64,000 bases of DNA from Sporanaerobium hydrogeniformans (GTDB lineage: Bacteria > Bacillota > Clostridia > Lachnospirales > Cellulosilyticaceae): contig NZ_PEDL01000006.1 of NCBI RefSeq assembly GCF_002735925.1, positions 93,547 through 157,546 on the forward strand. The letters are read 5' to 3'. Shown piece after piece: positions 18,325 to 27,207 of this stretch (within the stretch, counting starts at the first letter, position 1; the number at the start of each line of letters is the position of its first letter). The notes under the pieces were generated by a model. It saw only the letters and a list, made by a program, of their open reading frames with translations, ran no database searches and was not told the origin of the DNA. A program made the position numbers and the translations under genes.

Positions 18325-18335
18325 ATAGCAAGTTA

Positions 18336-19676
18336 TTATTTTGTAAGTGATGCTAATTGTTTCGTTAAATCTGCATGCATTTGAGCTGCAATTTCATCAG
18401 TTGTTCCTAAATTATAAGAAACTTGTTCAATAGCTGCTGCATATATTTCTTTCATTTTTGCATTTTCCATGAATGGACTGATAAGAGTTGGGTTACTGCT
18501 TTCAATTTGTTTTGTTCCTTCAAAAGCAATACCATCTAATTGACCAGCTGCTTGAAGGGCTTCTTTAGCTGCCTTACTTGATGGAATACCTCTAGAGGTT
18601 CCTAAAATAACTGCTGCTTCTGGATCATTTAATAAGAATTCTAAAAGCATTGCTGCTTCTTTTGGATGCTTTGTATCTTTATTGATTGCAAACATAAGTG
18701 AAGGCTTCATAAACCAGCCTGTCATTTTTGCATCTGCAAGCATAGGTAGCTCACCAAGTACAAGTTCTTGACCTTTTTCTTTTAAAACGGCTTCATATTT
18801 ACCAATTGAACTACTCCATTCCAGTACACCTGCTACTTTACCATCAATCCAGCTTGGTGTTTGATAAAGAGCTGTGTTTCCTGCTTCATTAGCTCTTGCC
18901 TCAACGCTTCTTACAACTCCCTTGTTTTCTAATTCCTTATAGAAGTCTAAACCTTCTTTGATGTCTTCAACGGTAAAGCCAAGTGTTCCATCCTCATTAA
19001 TGAAATTTCTTCCTGTTTTTTGTTGCATATAAACAGTTGCTAAATACCAAGTTGTAAATCCACTTCCATTGTCAAGGTCAAATGGATAGTAACCTTCTTC
19101 TGAGAATTTCTCAGCTGAAGCTAATAAATCCTCCCAAGTTTTTGGTATTTCTGCACCGAACTTATCAAAGGTTGTTTTATTATAATAAGCACTTCTTCCT
19201 GTTGTAGATACTGGGATAGCATTTAAAATCCCTTCTCTTCTACCAAAAGCAAGCTCTGTATCTCCGTAGTTTTCAAGTGAAAGTGTATCCGATAAAGATT
19301 CAAGGTCATAGAAACCTTTACCATCCTTTGATAAGCGACTTAACCAGTCATAGTTAATTTGAATGACATCTGTTGCTGTACCACCCGCCATTTGTGTGTT
19401 AATTTTTTCGGCGTGACCATCCCAGCCACCATACTCTGACTTTACAGTAATGTTAGGATGTAGCTCTTCGAACTTTTTAATAGCTTCTAAAGTAGCTGTG
19501 TGACGGTCATCTCCGCCCCACCAAGAAATTCTAAGCTCTACCTTATCACCAGTAGAACTTCCTTCAGTTGTTCCTTCTACTGGTTTTTGTGTTGTAGCAT
19601 CATTTTTGCCTCCACACCCTACCATAGAAGTTGCTAATAGACATGTTGCAAGTGACATTGCTAATGCTTTTTTCAT
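18336..19676 (-). CDS. Extracellular sugar-binding lipoprotein, CUT1 family (set 1)
   Basis: A 446-residue solute-binding protein. The lipoprotein signal runs from KKALAMSLATCLLATS to the lipobox SMVGC with Cys21 (followed by GGKND), then a Thr/Ser-rich linker. The mature part has the family 1 binding-protein fold: KVELRISWWGGDDRHTAT, then HPNITVKSEYGGWDG and WIDGKVAGVLEWSSS. By context it binds oligogalacturonides or unsaturated pectin fragments. AGGAGG precedes the ATG. It is the first gene of its operon, and a 17-base motif upstream is shared with the second set. Confidence 0.9.
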   Translation of the reverse strand: MKKALAMSLATCLLATSMVGCGGKNDATTQKPVEGTTEGSSTGDKVELRISWWGGDDRHTATLEAIKKFEELHPNITVKSEYGGWDGHAEKINTQMAGGTATDVIQINYDWLSRLSKDGKGFYDLESLSDTLSLENYGDTELAFGRREGILNAIPVSTTGRSAYYNKTTFDKFGAEIPKTWEDLLASAEKFSEEGYYPFDLDNGSGFTTWYLATVYMQQKTGRNFINEDGTLGFTVEDIKEGLDFYKELENKGVVRSVEARANEAGNTALYQTPSWIDGKVAGVLEWSSSIGKYEAVLKEKGQELVLGELPMLADAKMTGWFMKPSLMFAINKDTKHPKEAAMLLEFLLNDPEAAVILGTSRGIPSSKAAKEALQAAGQLDGIAFEGTKQIESSNPTLISPFMENAKMKEIYAAAIEQVSYNLGTTDEIAAQMHADLTKQLASLTK

Positions 19677-19821
19677 GATATATCCTCCTAGATATGTAAA
19701 ATAATTGTATTACTGTTTTTAGCACTTTTACACTTAGCCTTACTTTTTAGTTAAAACTTATACAATACATTTTTTAGCAAAAAAGTAAATTTTTAAGTGA
19801 TTTAAGTTGTTCACTATAGAT

Positions 19822-19860
19822 AATATCTAATTTTCATATGAATTACCATACTAATATTTG
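19822..19860 (-). promoter_or_regulatory. Conserved promoter module of transporter operon 1
   Basis: Read on the minus strand, an element CAAATATTAGTATGGTA runs into a weak -35 (TATGGT), a 17-base spacer and the -10-like GATATT. The same arrangement lies upstream of the second binding-protein gene (15 of 17 bases of the element identical). The poor -35 suggests activator dependence, with the AraC protein as the obvious candidate. Confidence 0.5.
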
Positions 19861-19920
19861 CTATCTTTACCTATATTTCTACATATTTTGTTATAATCTC
19901 ATCAAACTAGGCTGTTAAAT

Positions 19921-19950
19921 TTGCTAATTCTAGTGTTTTAGCGCTATAAT
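19921..19950 (+). promoter_or_regulatory. Probable promoter of the pectin esterase gene
   Basis: TTGCTA at 19921-19926 and TATAAT at 19945-19950 have an 18-base spacer. Transcription would start about 50 bases before the pectin esterase ATG. The rest of this divergent gap (19677-20008) holds only A/T-rich DNA and the minus-strand promoter described separately. Confidence 0.45.
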
Positions 19951-20008
19951 CTTTATATAGAACTCTCTAAAAAACTACATGAATTTTGAAACGATTGGAG
20001 GTAAAACA

Positions 20009-20971
20009 ATGATTGTTGCCCAAGATGGTTCTGGTGATTTTCTTTCACTTCAAGCCGCTCTCAATAGCCTTTCTAAAGAAAATACCACACCTATTCATAT
20101 TTTTATTAGGCCAGGCATTTACAAAGAAAAAATACATATTGAAATTCCTTTTTTAACACTGATAGGTGAAAATCCTGAAACCACTATCCTTACTTATGAC
20201 GATTATGCCTTAAAGACCTTTCCCAACGGAACAACATATGGGACCTTTAACTCCTACAGCTTTTTCGTAGGAACTCATGACTTTACTGCTTACAATCTCA
20301 CTATTCAAAACACAGCAGGCCCTGGCAAAAAAGTAGGACAAGCTCTAGCTGTTTATGCTGATGGAGACCGTATTCATTTTAAAAATTGCAGGCTCCTTGC
20401 CAATCAGGATACACTTTTTTTAGGTCCTTTGCCTCCCGCCCCTATTGAAGCAGGTTCCTTTAGAGGTCCTCGTGAACAGGCTCCTCGCATAAATGGAAGA
20501 CATTATTATGAAAGCTGCTTTATCCGAGGAGATATCGACTTTATTTTTGGATCAGCTACAGCCTTCTTTAAGGATTGTGAAATTTTTTCCAACAATCTTC
20601 ATCAAGAAATTAACGGTTACATTACAGCTGCTTCTACTCCTGAAGCACAAAAGTACGGTTTTATTTTTGAAACTTGCAACCTTACAAGTAACTGTCCTAA
20701 AGCATCCGTTTACCTCGGTAGACCTTGGCGTCATTATGCAAAAACAGTTTTTATTGACTGTCAAATGGGAGACCATATTATAAAAGAGGGCTGGCACGAT
20801 TGGGATAAGACAGATAGTCACAGCACTACTTTCTTTGGTGAAATAGGTACACGTACTTCAGCTCCTATTCAGCGTGTAAGTTGGTCTCACTCTTTGTGCG
20901 CATCTGATAAGTCTTCCTTTTCTCGTGAAGCTGTTCTTAAAGGGACAGATAACTGGCAGCCTTGGCTAACT
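20009..20971 (+). CDS. Pectin methylesterase, carbohydrate esterase family 8, cytoplasmic
   Basis: A 320-residue right-handed beta-helix esterase that removes methyl groups from galacturonan. Family markers are complete: DGSGDFLSLQAAL at the N-terminus, ANQDTLF (Gln133, Asp134), GDIDFIFG (catalytic Asp pair near 175-177) and YLGRPW (Arg near 238). No signal peptide is present, so it presumably acts on imported oligomers. I start at ATG 20009, with GGAGG seven bases upstream; the ATG ten codons earlier has no ribosome site. It is transcribed alone, divergent from the first transporter operon. The stop codon lies at 20972-20974. Confidence 0.9.
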
Positions 20972-20982
20972 TAGTCTAAAAA

Positions 20983-21027
20983 CAAAGGTACCTTCCCAAC
21001 ATTTTAAATGTTAGAAAGGTACCTTTG
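20983..21027. terminator. Hairpin after the pectin esterase gene
   Basis: CAAAGGTACCTT pairs with AAGGTACCTTTG, enclosing a second short stem (AACATTT with AAATGTT). It lies between the convergent pectin esterase and GH28 genes and is followed by CTTTT on the plus strand. Confidence 0.6.
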
Positions 21028-21100
21028 CTTTTAGAAACTTTACCTATTCCATTATTGCAACTCATAGCAATCCCTTGTTTTAAATTATCTTTTTGTTTTT

Positions 21101-22657
21101 TTACTTATAATTATATGTCTCTACTTCTTCCACTAGAAAAGGATTTCCTAGCTGCTTAGCTACGCTTACCTGCTCAAGTGAAAGCTTTATAATGTTTCTA
21201 AATACAAACCCTGTCCTAGCTATTTTTTCTTGAAAGCTCAGCATTTCAGGATAATCTGGCACTGCATCCTCTTTAAATGTAACAGATATGTTTTTAAAGG
21301 TGAGAGATTGAATCTTTTCTTCTGGTAAGCCATAGATGAATCCTGCACAAACTTGCACATTGATACACTCAATATTTTCAAAGGAAAGCTTTCCTATAAC
21401 AGGTGTACGCTCATCTCTAGGTAATTTCTCTTTACTCCAAACATATTCTGTCTTACCATCTGAATCACAAAAATAAAAAGCATTGATGGTAAAGGGTGTT
21501 AGTACACCATCCATCTTTATATTCTTAACAACTATATCATCAATAATAGCTGTACTCCCTCTTCCTCGTCTCGTTTTTATTCGAATACCCCTATCTGTAT
21601 TTTTAAATAGACAGCGTTCTACCTTTACTTGCTTCACTCCTCCTGACATTTCACTACCTATAACTACGGCTCCATGTCCAAACTCCATAAAGCAATTACG
21701 AATAGTAATTTTTTTACTAGCTAATCTTCTTTCAGGGGGTAAGGTATATTTACCTGATTTTATAGCTACACAATCATCACCCAGGGAAAATCTTACACCA
21801 ACTATTTCAATATCTGAGCTTGATTCTGGATTAATTCCATCTGTATTAGGTGAATCCTTAGGGTTTATAAGAGAAAGATTAATGAACTGCATATCTTTAC
21901 ATCTTATAGGATGTATCGTCCAAGAAGGCGAATTCTGAATGGTTATGCCCTCAATCGTTACTGCTGTGCAATCTACCAAGTAAATGGTTCGTGGTCGCCA
22001 TGCCCCCCTTTTGACCTTAGCATCTACCCACCAATCACTATTTTGTGCATTCCCATCTATTATACCTTTCCCAATAATTTTTACGTCCTGTATACAAATA
22101 CCTGTAACCAAGCTTGCATAACAAGCAACAGGTTCTCCCTCCCAAAAACCAAGATAGTAATCCTCTTTTTCTTTCTCAACGACGCCTGGTAAAATACTAT
22201 AGGCTTCCCTTCTTGTATCTCCTAGTAAAATTGCTCCTTCCTCTAACTCAAGGGTTATATGACTTTTAAGGAAAATAGGTGTGCTTTTATAAACACCAGG
22301 AGGTAGTACGATCCGTGCACCTAATGGTGCTGCAGCAATAGCTGCTTGTATTGCTTGTGTATCTAAATGTTCTCCATCACCTATTGCTCCAAAATCACGC
22401 ACATTAAGCACTGCTGTTTCATAAGTTGTTTCAATCTGTTGTACCCATTCCTTATGTTCTGTTTCAGACGTAAGTCGAATGGTATACAGCGTATGGGGCC
22501 TAAGGCCACTTATTGTCACTATATTTTTATCTACTTTTTTGATAAAGTGTTCGTTGACATAAAGTAAATAAGCTGGCTCCGCAAAATAGCAGGCTTTATT
22601 TTGTAATTCAAGTGTAATAGTGGTGGAGGTTTTATGAATGACTTGACAATTTAAAAT
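21101..22657 (-). CDS. Glycoside hydrolase family 28, cytoplasmic galacturonidase (copy 2), probable ATT start
   Basis: Paralogue of the 14907-16466 gene with intact NTDG, GDD, GHG and R-I-K motifs and no signal peptide. The frame is open, and homologous to copy 1, up to its N-terminus: LNCQVIHKTSTTITLELQ matches the start of copy 1. But no ATG, GTG or TTG exists in that stretch. AGGAGG lies eight bases before an ATT at 22657, the exact equivalent of the copy-1 ribosome site and ATG. Starting there gives 518 residues against 519. A GTG at 22519 lacks a ribosome site and would remove the N-terminal domain. It is the last gene of the second transporter operon. Confidence 0.8.
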   Translation of the reverse strand: MLNCQVIHKTSTTITLELQNKACYFAEPAYLLYVNEHFIKKVDKNIVTISGLRPHTLYTIRLTSETEHKEWVQQIETTYETAVLNVRDFGAIGDGEHLDTQAIQAAIAAAPLGARIVLPPGVYKSTPIFLKSHITLELEEGAILLGDTRREAYSILPGVVEKEKEDYYLGFWEGEPVACYASLVTGICIQDVKIIGKGIIDGNAQNSDWWVDAKVKRGAWRPRTIYLVDCTAVTIEGITIQNSPSWTIHPIRCKDMQFINLSLINPKDSPNTDGINPESSSDIEIVGVRFSLGDDCVAIKSGKYTLPPERRLASKKITIRNCFMEFGHGAVVIGSEMSGGVKQVKVERCLFKNTDRGIRIKTRRGRGSTAIIDDIVVKNIKMDGVLTPFTINAFYFCDSDGKTEYVWSKEKLPRDERTPVIGKLSFENIECINVQVCAGFIYGLPEEKIQSLTFKNISVTFKEDAVPDYPEMLSFQEKIARTGFVFRNIIKLSLEQVSVAKQLGNPFLVEEVETYNYK

Positions 22658-22669
22658 TGCAATCTCCTC

Positions 22670-23563
22670 CTAACCTTTGATACCACTCGTTGATATCCCT
22701 TCTATAAAATATTTTTGTGCTGAGAAGAATACCACGATAGATGGTAATAGCCCAACTAAAGACATAGCTATAATTTTATTCCAGTCAAATGCTCCACCTG
22801 TAGCATCCATAGACATTTTAAGTGCAATGGTTAATGGATACTTTTCTACGGATGAAATAAAGATTAATGGTCCCATAAAGTCATTCATTGTCCACATAAA
22901 TGTAAAAAGTGCACATGAAATAATGGCTGGCTTTAATACAGGCATTAAAATAAAAATAAGTGTTTGTAAAGAATTACAACCATCAATCTTAGCAGACTCA
23001 TCTAAATCTTTAGGAATTCCTCTAAAAAACTGAATAAGCATAAATACAAAAAAGACGTCTACTCCAAATAAAGAAGGGAGCACCAGTGGTGCATACGTAT
23101 CCAGCATGCCAAAGGTTTTCCACATCATATAGCTTGGAATTCTAAGAATAATATTAGGTAATAGTAGGGTACCGATTAAGATTGAAAACCAAAACTTCTT
23201 GCCTGGGAAGTCAAAACGTGCAAATCCATAAGCAGTAATGGTTACCGAAATAACTACAAAAACAACCTTAGGTACTACAATTTTAAATGTATTCATAAAA
23301 TAGTGCCCCATCGTATACTCTGTACCTGTTTTCCAGCCCTGTACGTAAGGTGCAAAATCAAATTCCTTTGGCATAAACCAAATCGATGAGAAAATATCAG
23401 CATTACTTTTAAAAGATGCTCCCACTAACCAAATAATAGGATAAAGCATAATAATGGCAACAAAAATGAGTATGCCATAAAGCAGCATTAACTTGGTTGT
23501 CTTTTTCATTTGCCTTTTACGTTGTCTTTCATATTCTGCTTGCTCTAAAGTAGTGTGTGACAT
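22670..23563 (-). CDS. ABC transporter permease, CUT1 MalG type (set 2)
   Basis: A 297-residue permease, nearly identical to the set 1 protein over most of its length (same EAA loop ESAKIDGCNSLQTL and the same C-terminus GISTSGIKG). Differences cluster in the first 25 residues and around residues 115-130. It overlaps the stop of the MalF-type gene by one base and begins with ATG. It works with the permease at 23563 and the binding protein at 24527. Confidence 0.9.
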   Translation of the reverse strand: MSHTTLEQAEYERQRKRQMKKTTKLMLLYGILIFVAIIMLYPIIWLVGASFKSNADIFSSIWFMPKEFDFAPYVQGWKTGTEYTMGHYFMNTFKIVVPKVVFVVISVTITAYGFARFDFPGKKFWFSILIGTLLLPNIILRIPSYMMWKTFGMLDTYAPLVLPSLFGVDVFFVFMLIQFFRGIPKDLDESAKIDGCNSLQTLIFILMPVLKPAIISCALFTFMWTMNDFMGPLIFISSVEKYPLTIALKMSMDATGGAFDWNKIIAMSLVGLLPSIVVFFSAQKYFIEGISTSGIKG

Positions 23564-24468
23564 TATTCCTCACCTCCATTATCATTATAGAATACCCAGT
23601 ACTTAGAACTTTTGAAGGTAATAGCTGTAAAAATCATAATAATCACAAAAAGCACCCATGACATGGCACTTGCATAACCCATCTCGTAAAATTTAAAAGT
23701 ATTGTCATAAATAAGCATAGGAAGTAAATAAGTTCCTTTCATAGGTCCACCATTTGTTACGAGATAAGGTGCATTAAACTCTTGGAATGCATGGATTAGC
23801 TGCATAACAAAGTTAAAGAAAAAGACGGGGGTAATCATTGGCATAGTAATTGTGCAGAAGTTAAGAAACTTATTAGAACCATCTACCTCTGCTGCTTCAT
23901 AGAGCTCTGCCGGTACTTCCTTAAGAGCTGCTAAGAATATAACCATAGTTGACCCAAACTCCCATACACGTAGTAAAACAATAGTAAACATAGCAGGTGT
24001 AGCTTGCCCAAACCAACTGATAGGTGCAATATTTATAACCTTTAATACCTGATTGACAAGACCATCTGTGGAAAATATGAACTTCCATAAAATCGCAATA
24101 GCCACATTGGAACCTAAAATAGAAGGAATATAATAGGCTGTTCGAAAGAAGTTAATTCCCTTTAAATTCATATTTAATATAAAGGCAACAAATAATGAAA
24201 AGGCTAATTTGAGAGGAACCTCAAAAATAACATATTGAGCTGTAACTGTTAAAGCCTTTATAAACTCTTTATCTTTAAATAATTCCTTAAAATTCTGAAG
24301 TCCCACCCAAGTAGGTGCACTCATTAAGTCATATTCTGTAAAACTTAAGAAAAATGAAGCAAGTATAGGATAAAGTGTAAACACTAAAAATCCAAATATC
24401 CATGGTGCCACATAAACTAATCCAATATAGCGATCCTTTGCAAATGAAGCTTTGGCTGTGGTTTTCAT
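23563..24468 (-). CDS. ABC transporter permease, CUT1 MalF type (set 2)
   Basis: A 301-residue permease with six membrane helices and EAA loop EAAEVDGSNKFLNF. It is the paralogue of 17371-18276, with differences concentrated in the periplasmic loop around residue 140 (KVINIAPISWFGQATPA here). That variation could tune substrate preference, but this is inference. It lies behind the binding-protein gene and a 16-base-stem hairpin. Confidence 0.9.
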   Translation of the reverse strand: MKTTAKASFAKDRYIGLVYVAPWIFGFLVFTLYPILASFFLSFTEYDLMSAPTWVGLQNFKELFKDKEFIKALTVTAQYVIFEVPLKLAFSLFVAFILNMNLKGINFFRTAYYIPSILGSNVAIAILWKFIFSTDGLVNQVLKVINIAPISWFGQATPAMFTIVLLRVWEFGSTMVIFLAALKEVPAELYEAAEVDGSNKFLNFCTITMPMITPVFFFNFVMQLIHAFQEFNAPYLVTNGGPMKGTYLLPMLIYDNTFKFYEMGYASAMSWVLFVIIMIFTAITFKSSKYWVFYNDNGGEE

Positions 24469-24484
24469 TCGGTCTCCTTTCTTT

Positions 24485-24520
24485 TTATTAAAGGGGCAGG
24501 TGAACCTGCCCCTTTAATAA
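24485..24520 (-). promoter_or_regulatory. Intercistronic hairpin after binding protein 2
   Basis: A perfect 16-base stem (TTATTAAAGGGGCAGG with its complement) with a 4-base loop starts seven bases after the binding-protein stop. It is followed by A-rich, not T-rich, sequence on the minus strand. This is the same position as the hairpin in operon 1 but a different sequence. Confidence 0.7.
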
Positions 24521-24526
24521 ACTCTG

Positions 24527-25891
24527 TTATTTTGTTAAGTTTGCTAATTCAGCAGTCATTTTATCATACATTTCTTGAGCAATTTCAGCTGTTGTACCTT
24601 GACCATAAGAAGTTTTTTGAGTTGCTTCAATGTAAATTTCTTTCATTTTAGCATTTTCCATATAAGGACTTACAAGAGCTGGTTTACACTCTGCAATTTG
24701 TTTGAAACCATCATAAGCAATACCTTCAAGCTTACCTGCATCCGCTAAAGCTTTAGCTGCAGCTTTACTTGATGGAATACCACGAGATGTACCAAGAATA
24801 CTAGCTGCTTCTGGATCATTTAATAAGAAATCTAATAATTTAGCTGTTTGCTCTGGGTATTTAGTATCTTTATTAATAGCAAATAATAAAGAAGGTTTTT
24901 GATACCAACCTGTTGATTTAGCATCTGAAAGCATTGGAAGATCGCCTAATACAAGCTCTTGTCCTTTTTCCTTTAATACTGCTTCAAATTTACCAATTGA
25001 ACTACTCCATTCCAGTACACCTGCTACTTTACCATCAATCCAGCTTGGTGTTTGGTAAAGAGGTGTTGTACCTGCCTCATTTGTTCTTGTTTCAAGGTTT
25101 CGGATTACTTTAGCTTCTTCTAAAGATTTATAAAAATCCAATCCTAACTGAATATCTTCTACACCAAAACCGAGTGTTCCATCTTCATTGATGAAGTTTT
25201 TACCTGTTTTTTGTTGAACATAAACAGTTGCTAAGTACCAAGCTGTAAATCCACTACCATCATCAAGGTCAAATGGATATAAACCTTTAGCTGCAAATTT
25301 TTCACCTGCTGCAATAAATTCTTCCCATGTTTTTGGAAGAGCCACACCCACTTGGTCAAATACAGTTTTATTATAGTACAGGCTTCTACCTGTTGTAGAT
25401 ACAGGAATAGCATTTAGAATACCATTACTTCTACCAAAAGCTAAATCACTTTCTGTATAATTATCAAGTGCAAGCACATCTTTTAAAGACTCAAGGTCAT
25501 AAAAACCTTTACCATCCTTTGACAAACGACTAATCCAGTCATAGTTAACCTGAATAAGGTCTGCACAGGTACCACCTGCTAATTGAGTCGTAATTTTTTC
25601 TGCATGGCCATCCCAACCACCATACTCTGCTTTAACAGTTATATTTGGATTAAGTTCTTCAAATTTCTTAATAGCATCTAATGTAGCTGTATGCCTGTCA
25701 TCGCCTCCCCACCAAGAAATACGAATTTCAACTTTTTCTTCTGCTTTAGGCTCTTCTTTTTTAACTTCTTCTTTTTTAGTTTCTGGTGCTGATGAGGCAG
25801 CTGGTGTTTCTTCTTTCTTTGTTCCCCCACAACCTACCATAGAGGTTGCTAATAGACATGTTGCAAGTGACATTGCCAACGCTTTTTTCAT
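24527..25891 (-). CDS. Extracellular sugar-binding lipoprotein, CUT1 family (set 2)
   Basis: A 454-residue solute-binding protein. Its signal peptide and lipobox are identical in protein sequence to set 1 through the lipobox Cys21. A K/E/P-rich linker of about 30 residues follows where set 1 is Thr/Ser-rich. The mature domain is parallel to set 1, including ISWWGGDDRHTAT and WIDGKVAGVLEWSSS. A 67-base stretch (24988-25054) is identical to 18797-18863 at the nucleotide level. It probably binds a related galacturonide, and is first in its operon. Confidence 0.9.
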   Translation of the reverse strand: MKKALAMSLATCLLATSMVGCGGTKKEETPAASSAPETKKEEVKKEEPKAEEKVEIRISWWGGDDRHTATLDAIKKFEELNPNITVKAEYGGWDGHAEKITTQLAGGTCADLIQVNYDWISRLSKDGKGFYDLESLKDVLALDNYTESDLAFGRSNGILNAIPVSTTGRSLYYNKTVFDQVGVALPKTWEEFIAAGEKFAAKGLYPFDLDDGSGFTAWYLATVYVQQKTGKNFINEDGTLGFGVEDIQLGLDFYKSLEEAKVIRNLETRTNEAGTTPLYQTPSWIDGKVAGVLEWSSSIGKFEAVLKEKGQELVLGDLPMLSDAKSTGWYQKPSLLFAINKDTKYPEQTAKLLDFLLNDPEAASILGTSRGIPSSKAAAKALADAGKLEGIAYDGFKQIAECKPALVSPYMENAKMKEIYIEATQKTSYGQGTTAEIAQEMYDKMTAELANLTK

Positions 25892-26197
25892 AGTAATATC
25901 CTCCCAAATTTTTAAATTATTGTTTTAAAACTTAACTCTAAAACTCTTCTTACTCTCTCTTGAAAGTAGTTAAAAGTATTTTGTAGTTAAATATTATATA
26001 ATTTCAGAATAAAATACCATACCAAAATTTGTTCATCTTTGTAGTTCTTTACATATATTGCACTAATCTAATTATTTTTATATCTATATTCAACAATTTA
26101 AACTTTAACATTTTCCTTATTTTATGCAAATAACACATAAATTTAACATATCTTGTTTTAATATTTTATTTTATACAAATATTGTTTTAATTTTATA
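25892..26197. other. Long A/T-rich leader and upstream region of transporter operon 2
   Basis: No reading frame or RNA signature is visible. The promoter module at 25993-26031 is the only recognisable element; the remainder is more than 75 percent A/T by eye. Confidence 0.5.
25993..26031 (-). promoter_or_regulatory. Conserved promoter module of transporter operon 2
   Basis: On the minus strand CAAATTTTGGTATGGTA leads into a weak -35 (TATGGT), a 17-base spacer and a consensus -10 TATAAT at 25998-25993. Transcription would begin about 95 bases before the binding-protein ATG. The module matches the one at 19822-19860. Confidence 0.55.
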
Positions 26198-26252
26198 TTT
26201 AAAGAGCTCTAAAAATAAGTCCTTTTTATACTTATTTTTAGAGCTCTTTAAA
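26198..26252. terminator. 23-base-pair palindrome after the TIM-barrel isomerase gene
   Basis: Two arms of 23 bases, containing AAAGAGCTCTAAAAATAAGT and its complement, surround a 9-base loop and touch the stop codon of the gene at 26253. Neither flank has a strong T run, though the stem itself is A/T-rich at its base. It probably terminates the minus-strand operon. Confidence 0.6.
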
Positions 26253-27071
26253 TTATTTATTGATGAGTTGTAAAATAAAACTTTTATCTAGGTGTGCTTC
26301 TTCAGGTTTGATTTCCTCTCTTAATAGAGCAATGTCTGGTTTATTGATCTTAAGCCATGCCATAATCTTCTCATAGTTTACTACTCCCTCTGCAAGAGGT
26401 GGCACTTCTAATTGTCCGTTTGCATTTAAACGGATACTTTTGATATGCATGGCACAAATTTTGTCACCAAAGCATTTAAAGCATCTTTCCCAAAGAGTAT
26501 CTTGCTTTTCTATATTTTCTACCGTTAAGAGATTAACAGGGTCAAAAATAATTTTTAGTCTTTTTGAAGGAATTTCTTCAAGTAAACGCTGTGTTAACTC
26601 CGGTGTATTTAAAGTATGATAAGCTACAGGTTCAATTCCTATATCCACACCTAACGATTCAGCCTTTGTAACCATTTGTTTAACAGAATCCACTAAAAGA
26701 TTAAAAGCGACCTCTCTCTCTTCTTCTGTACCATTGAAGTGAGTCGTTTCTGTTCCTATACAGCCTGCTTTTAATGGTTTTACCATTTCTAGTGCTCTTA
26801 GAAATTTTTCAACCTCCTCTGCACGAGCTTTATCATCTATTAGCGCTGGATTAATGTAGCATCCTAATACAGCAACCTCTAGTTGTGCTTTTTCACAGGC
26901 TTTGTGAATCTCCAAAACCTGTTCATCACTCACCTCTAAATAACTGGTGATTCCTTGAATAGCTTTAGGGAGTGCCAATTGTATAGCCTTAAAACCATCT
27001 TTGCTAATACGACTTGTTAATTCTTCTACTGTAAGCTTTCCATAATCATGCGCTCTTAATCCAATTTTCAT
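26253..27071 (-). CDS. Sugar phosphate isomerase/epimerase, AP-endonuclease-2-like TIM barrel
   Basis: A 272-residue xylose-isomerase-like TIM barrel. Metal-ligand motifs in order are GIEPVAYHTLN (Glu), IIFDPVNLLT (Asp), AMHIKSI (His) and LLREEIKPE (Glu). Family members interconvert ketoses or act as hydroxypyruvate isomerases. Position between the transporters and kduI suggests a step in uronate metabolism, for instance an epimerase. The precise substrate cannot be read from sequence. AGGAAG precedes the ATG. Confidence 0.75.
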   Translation of the reverse strand: MKIGLRAHDYGKLTVEELTSRISKDGFKAIQLALPKAIQGITSYLEVSDEQVLEIHKACEKAQLEVAVLGCYINPALIDDKARAEEVEKFLRALEMVKPLKAGCIGTETTHFNGTEEEREVAFNLLVDSVKQMVTKAESLGVDIGIEPVAYHTLNTPELTQRLLEEIPSKRLKIIFDPVNLLTVENIEKQDTLWERCFKCFGDKICAMHIKSIRLNANGQLEVPPLAEGVVNYEKIMAWLKINKPDIALLREEIKPEEAHLDKSFILQLINK

Positions 27072-27207
27072 CTATTCCACTTCCTTTACTACTTTTTCCT
27101 CTTTATTCTTATACACTATTTTTCTACCATAAAATTTTCCTTAATCAGTTAAGGAGATAGCCACTTCATAAGCATAGCCATCTCCTTAAAAGACATTGTT
27201 ATTTTTA

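Noticed and set aside
22517..22519. GTG at 22519 as the start of the second GH28 gene
   Set aside because: No ribosome site precedes it, and in-frame sequence upstream is homologous to the paralogue N-terminus and has an AGGAGG in the matching place.
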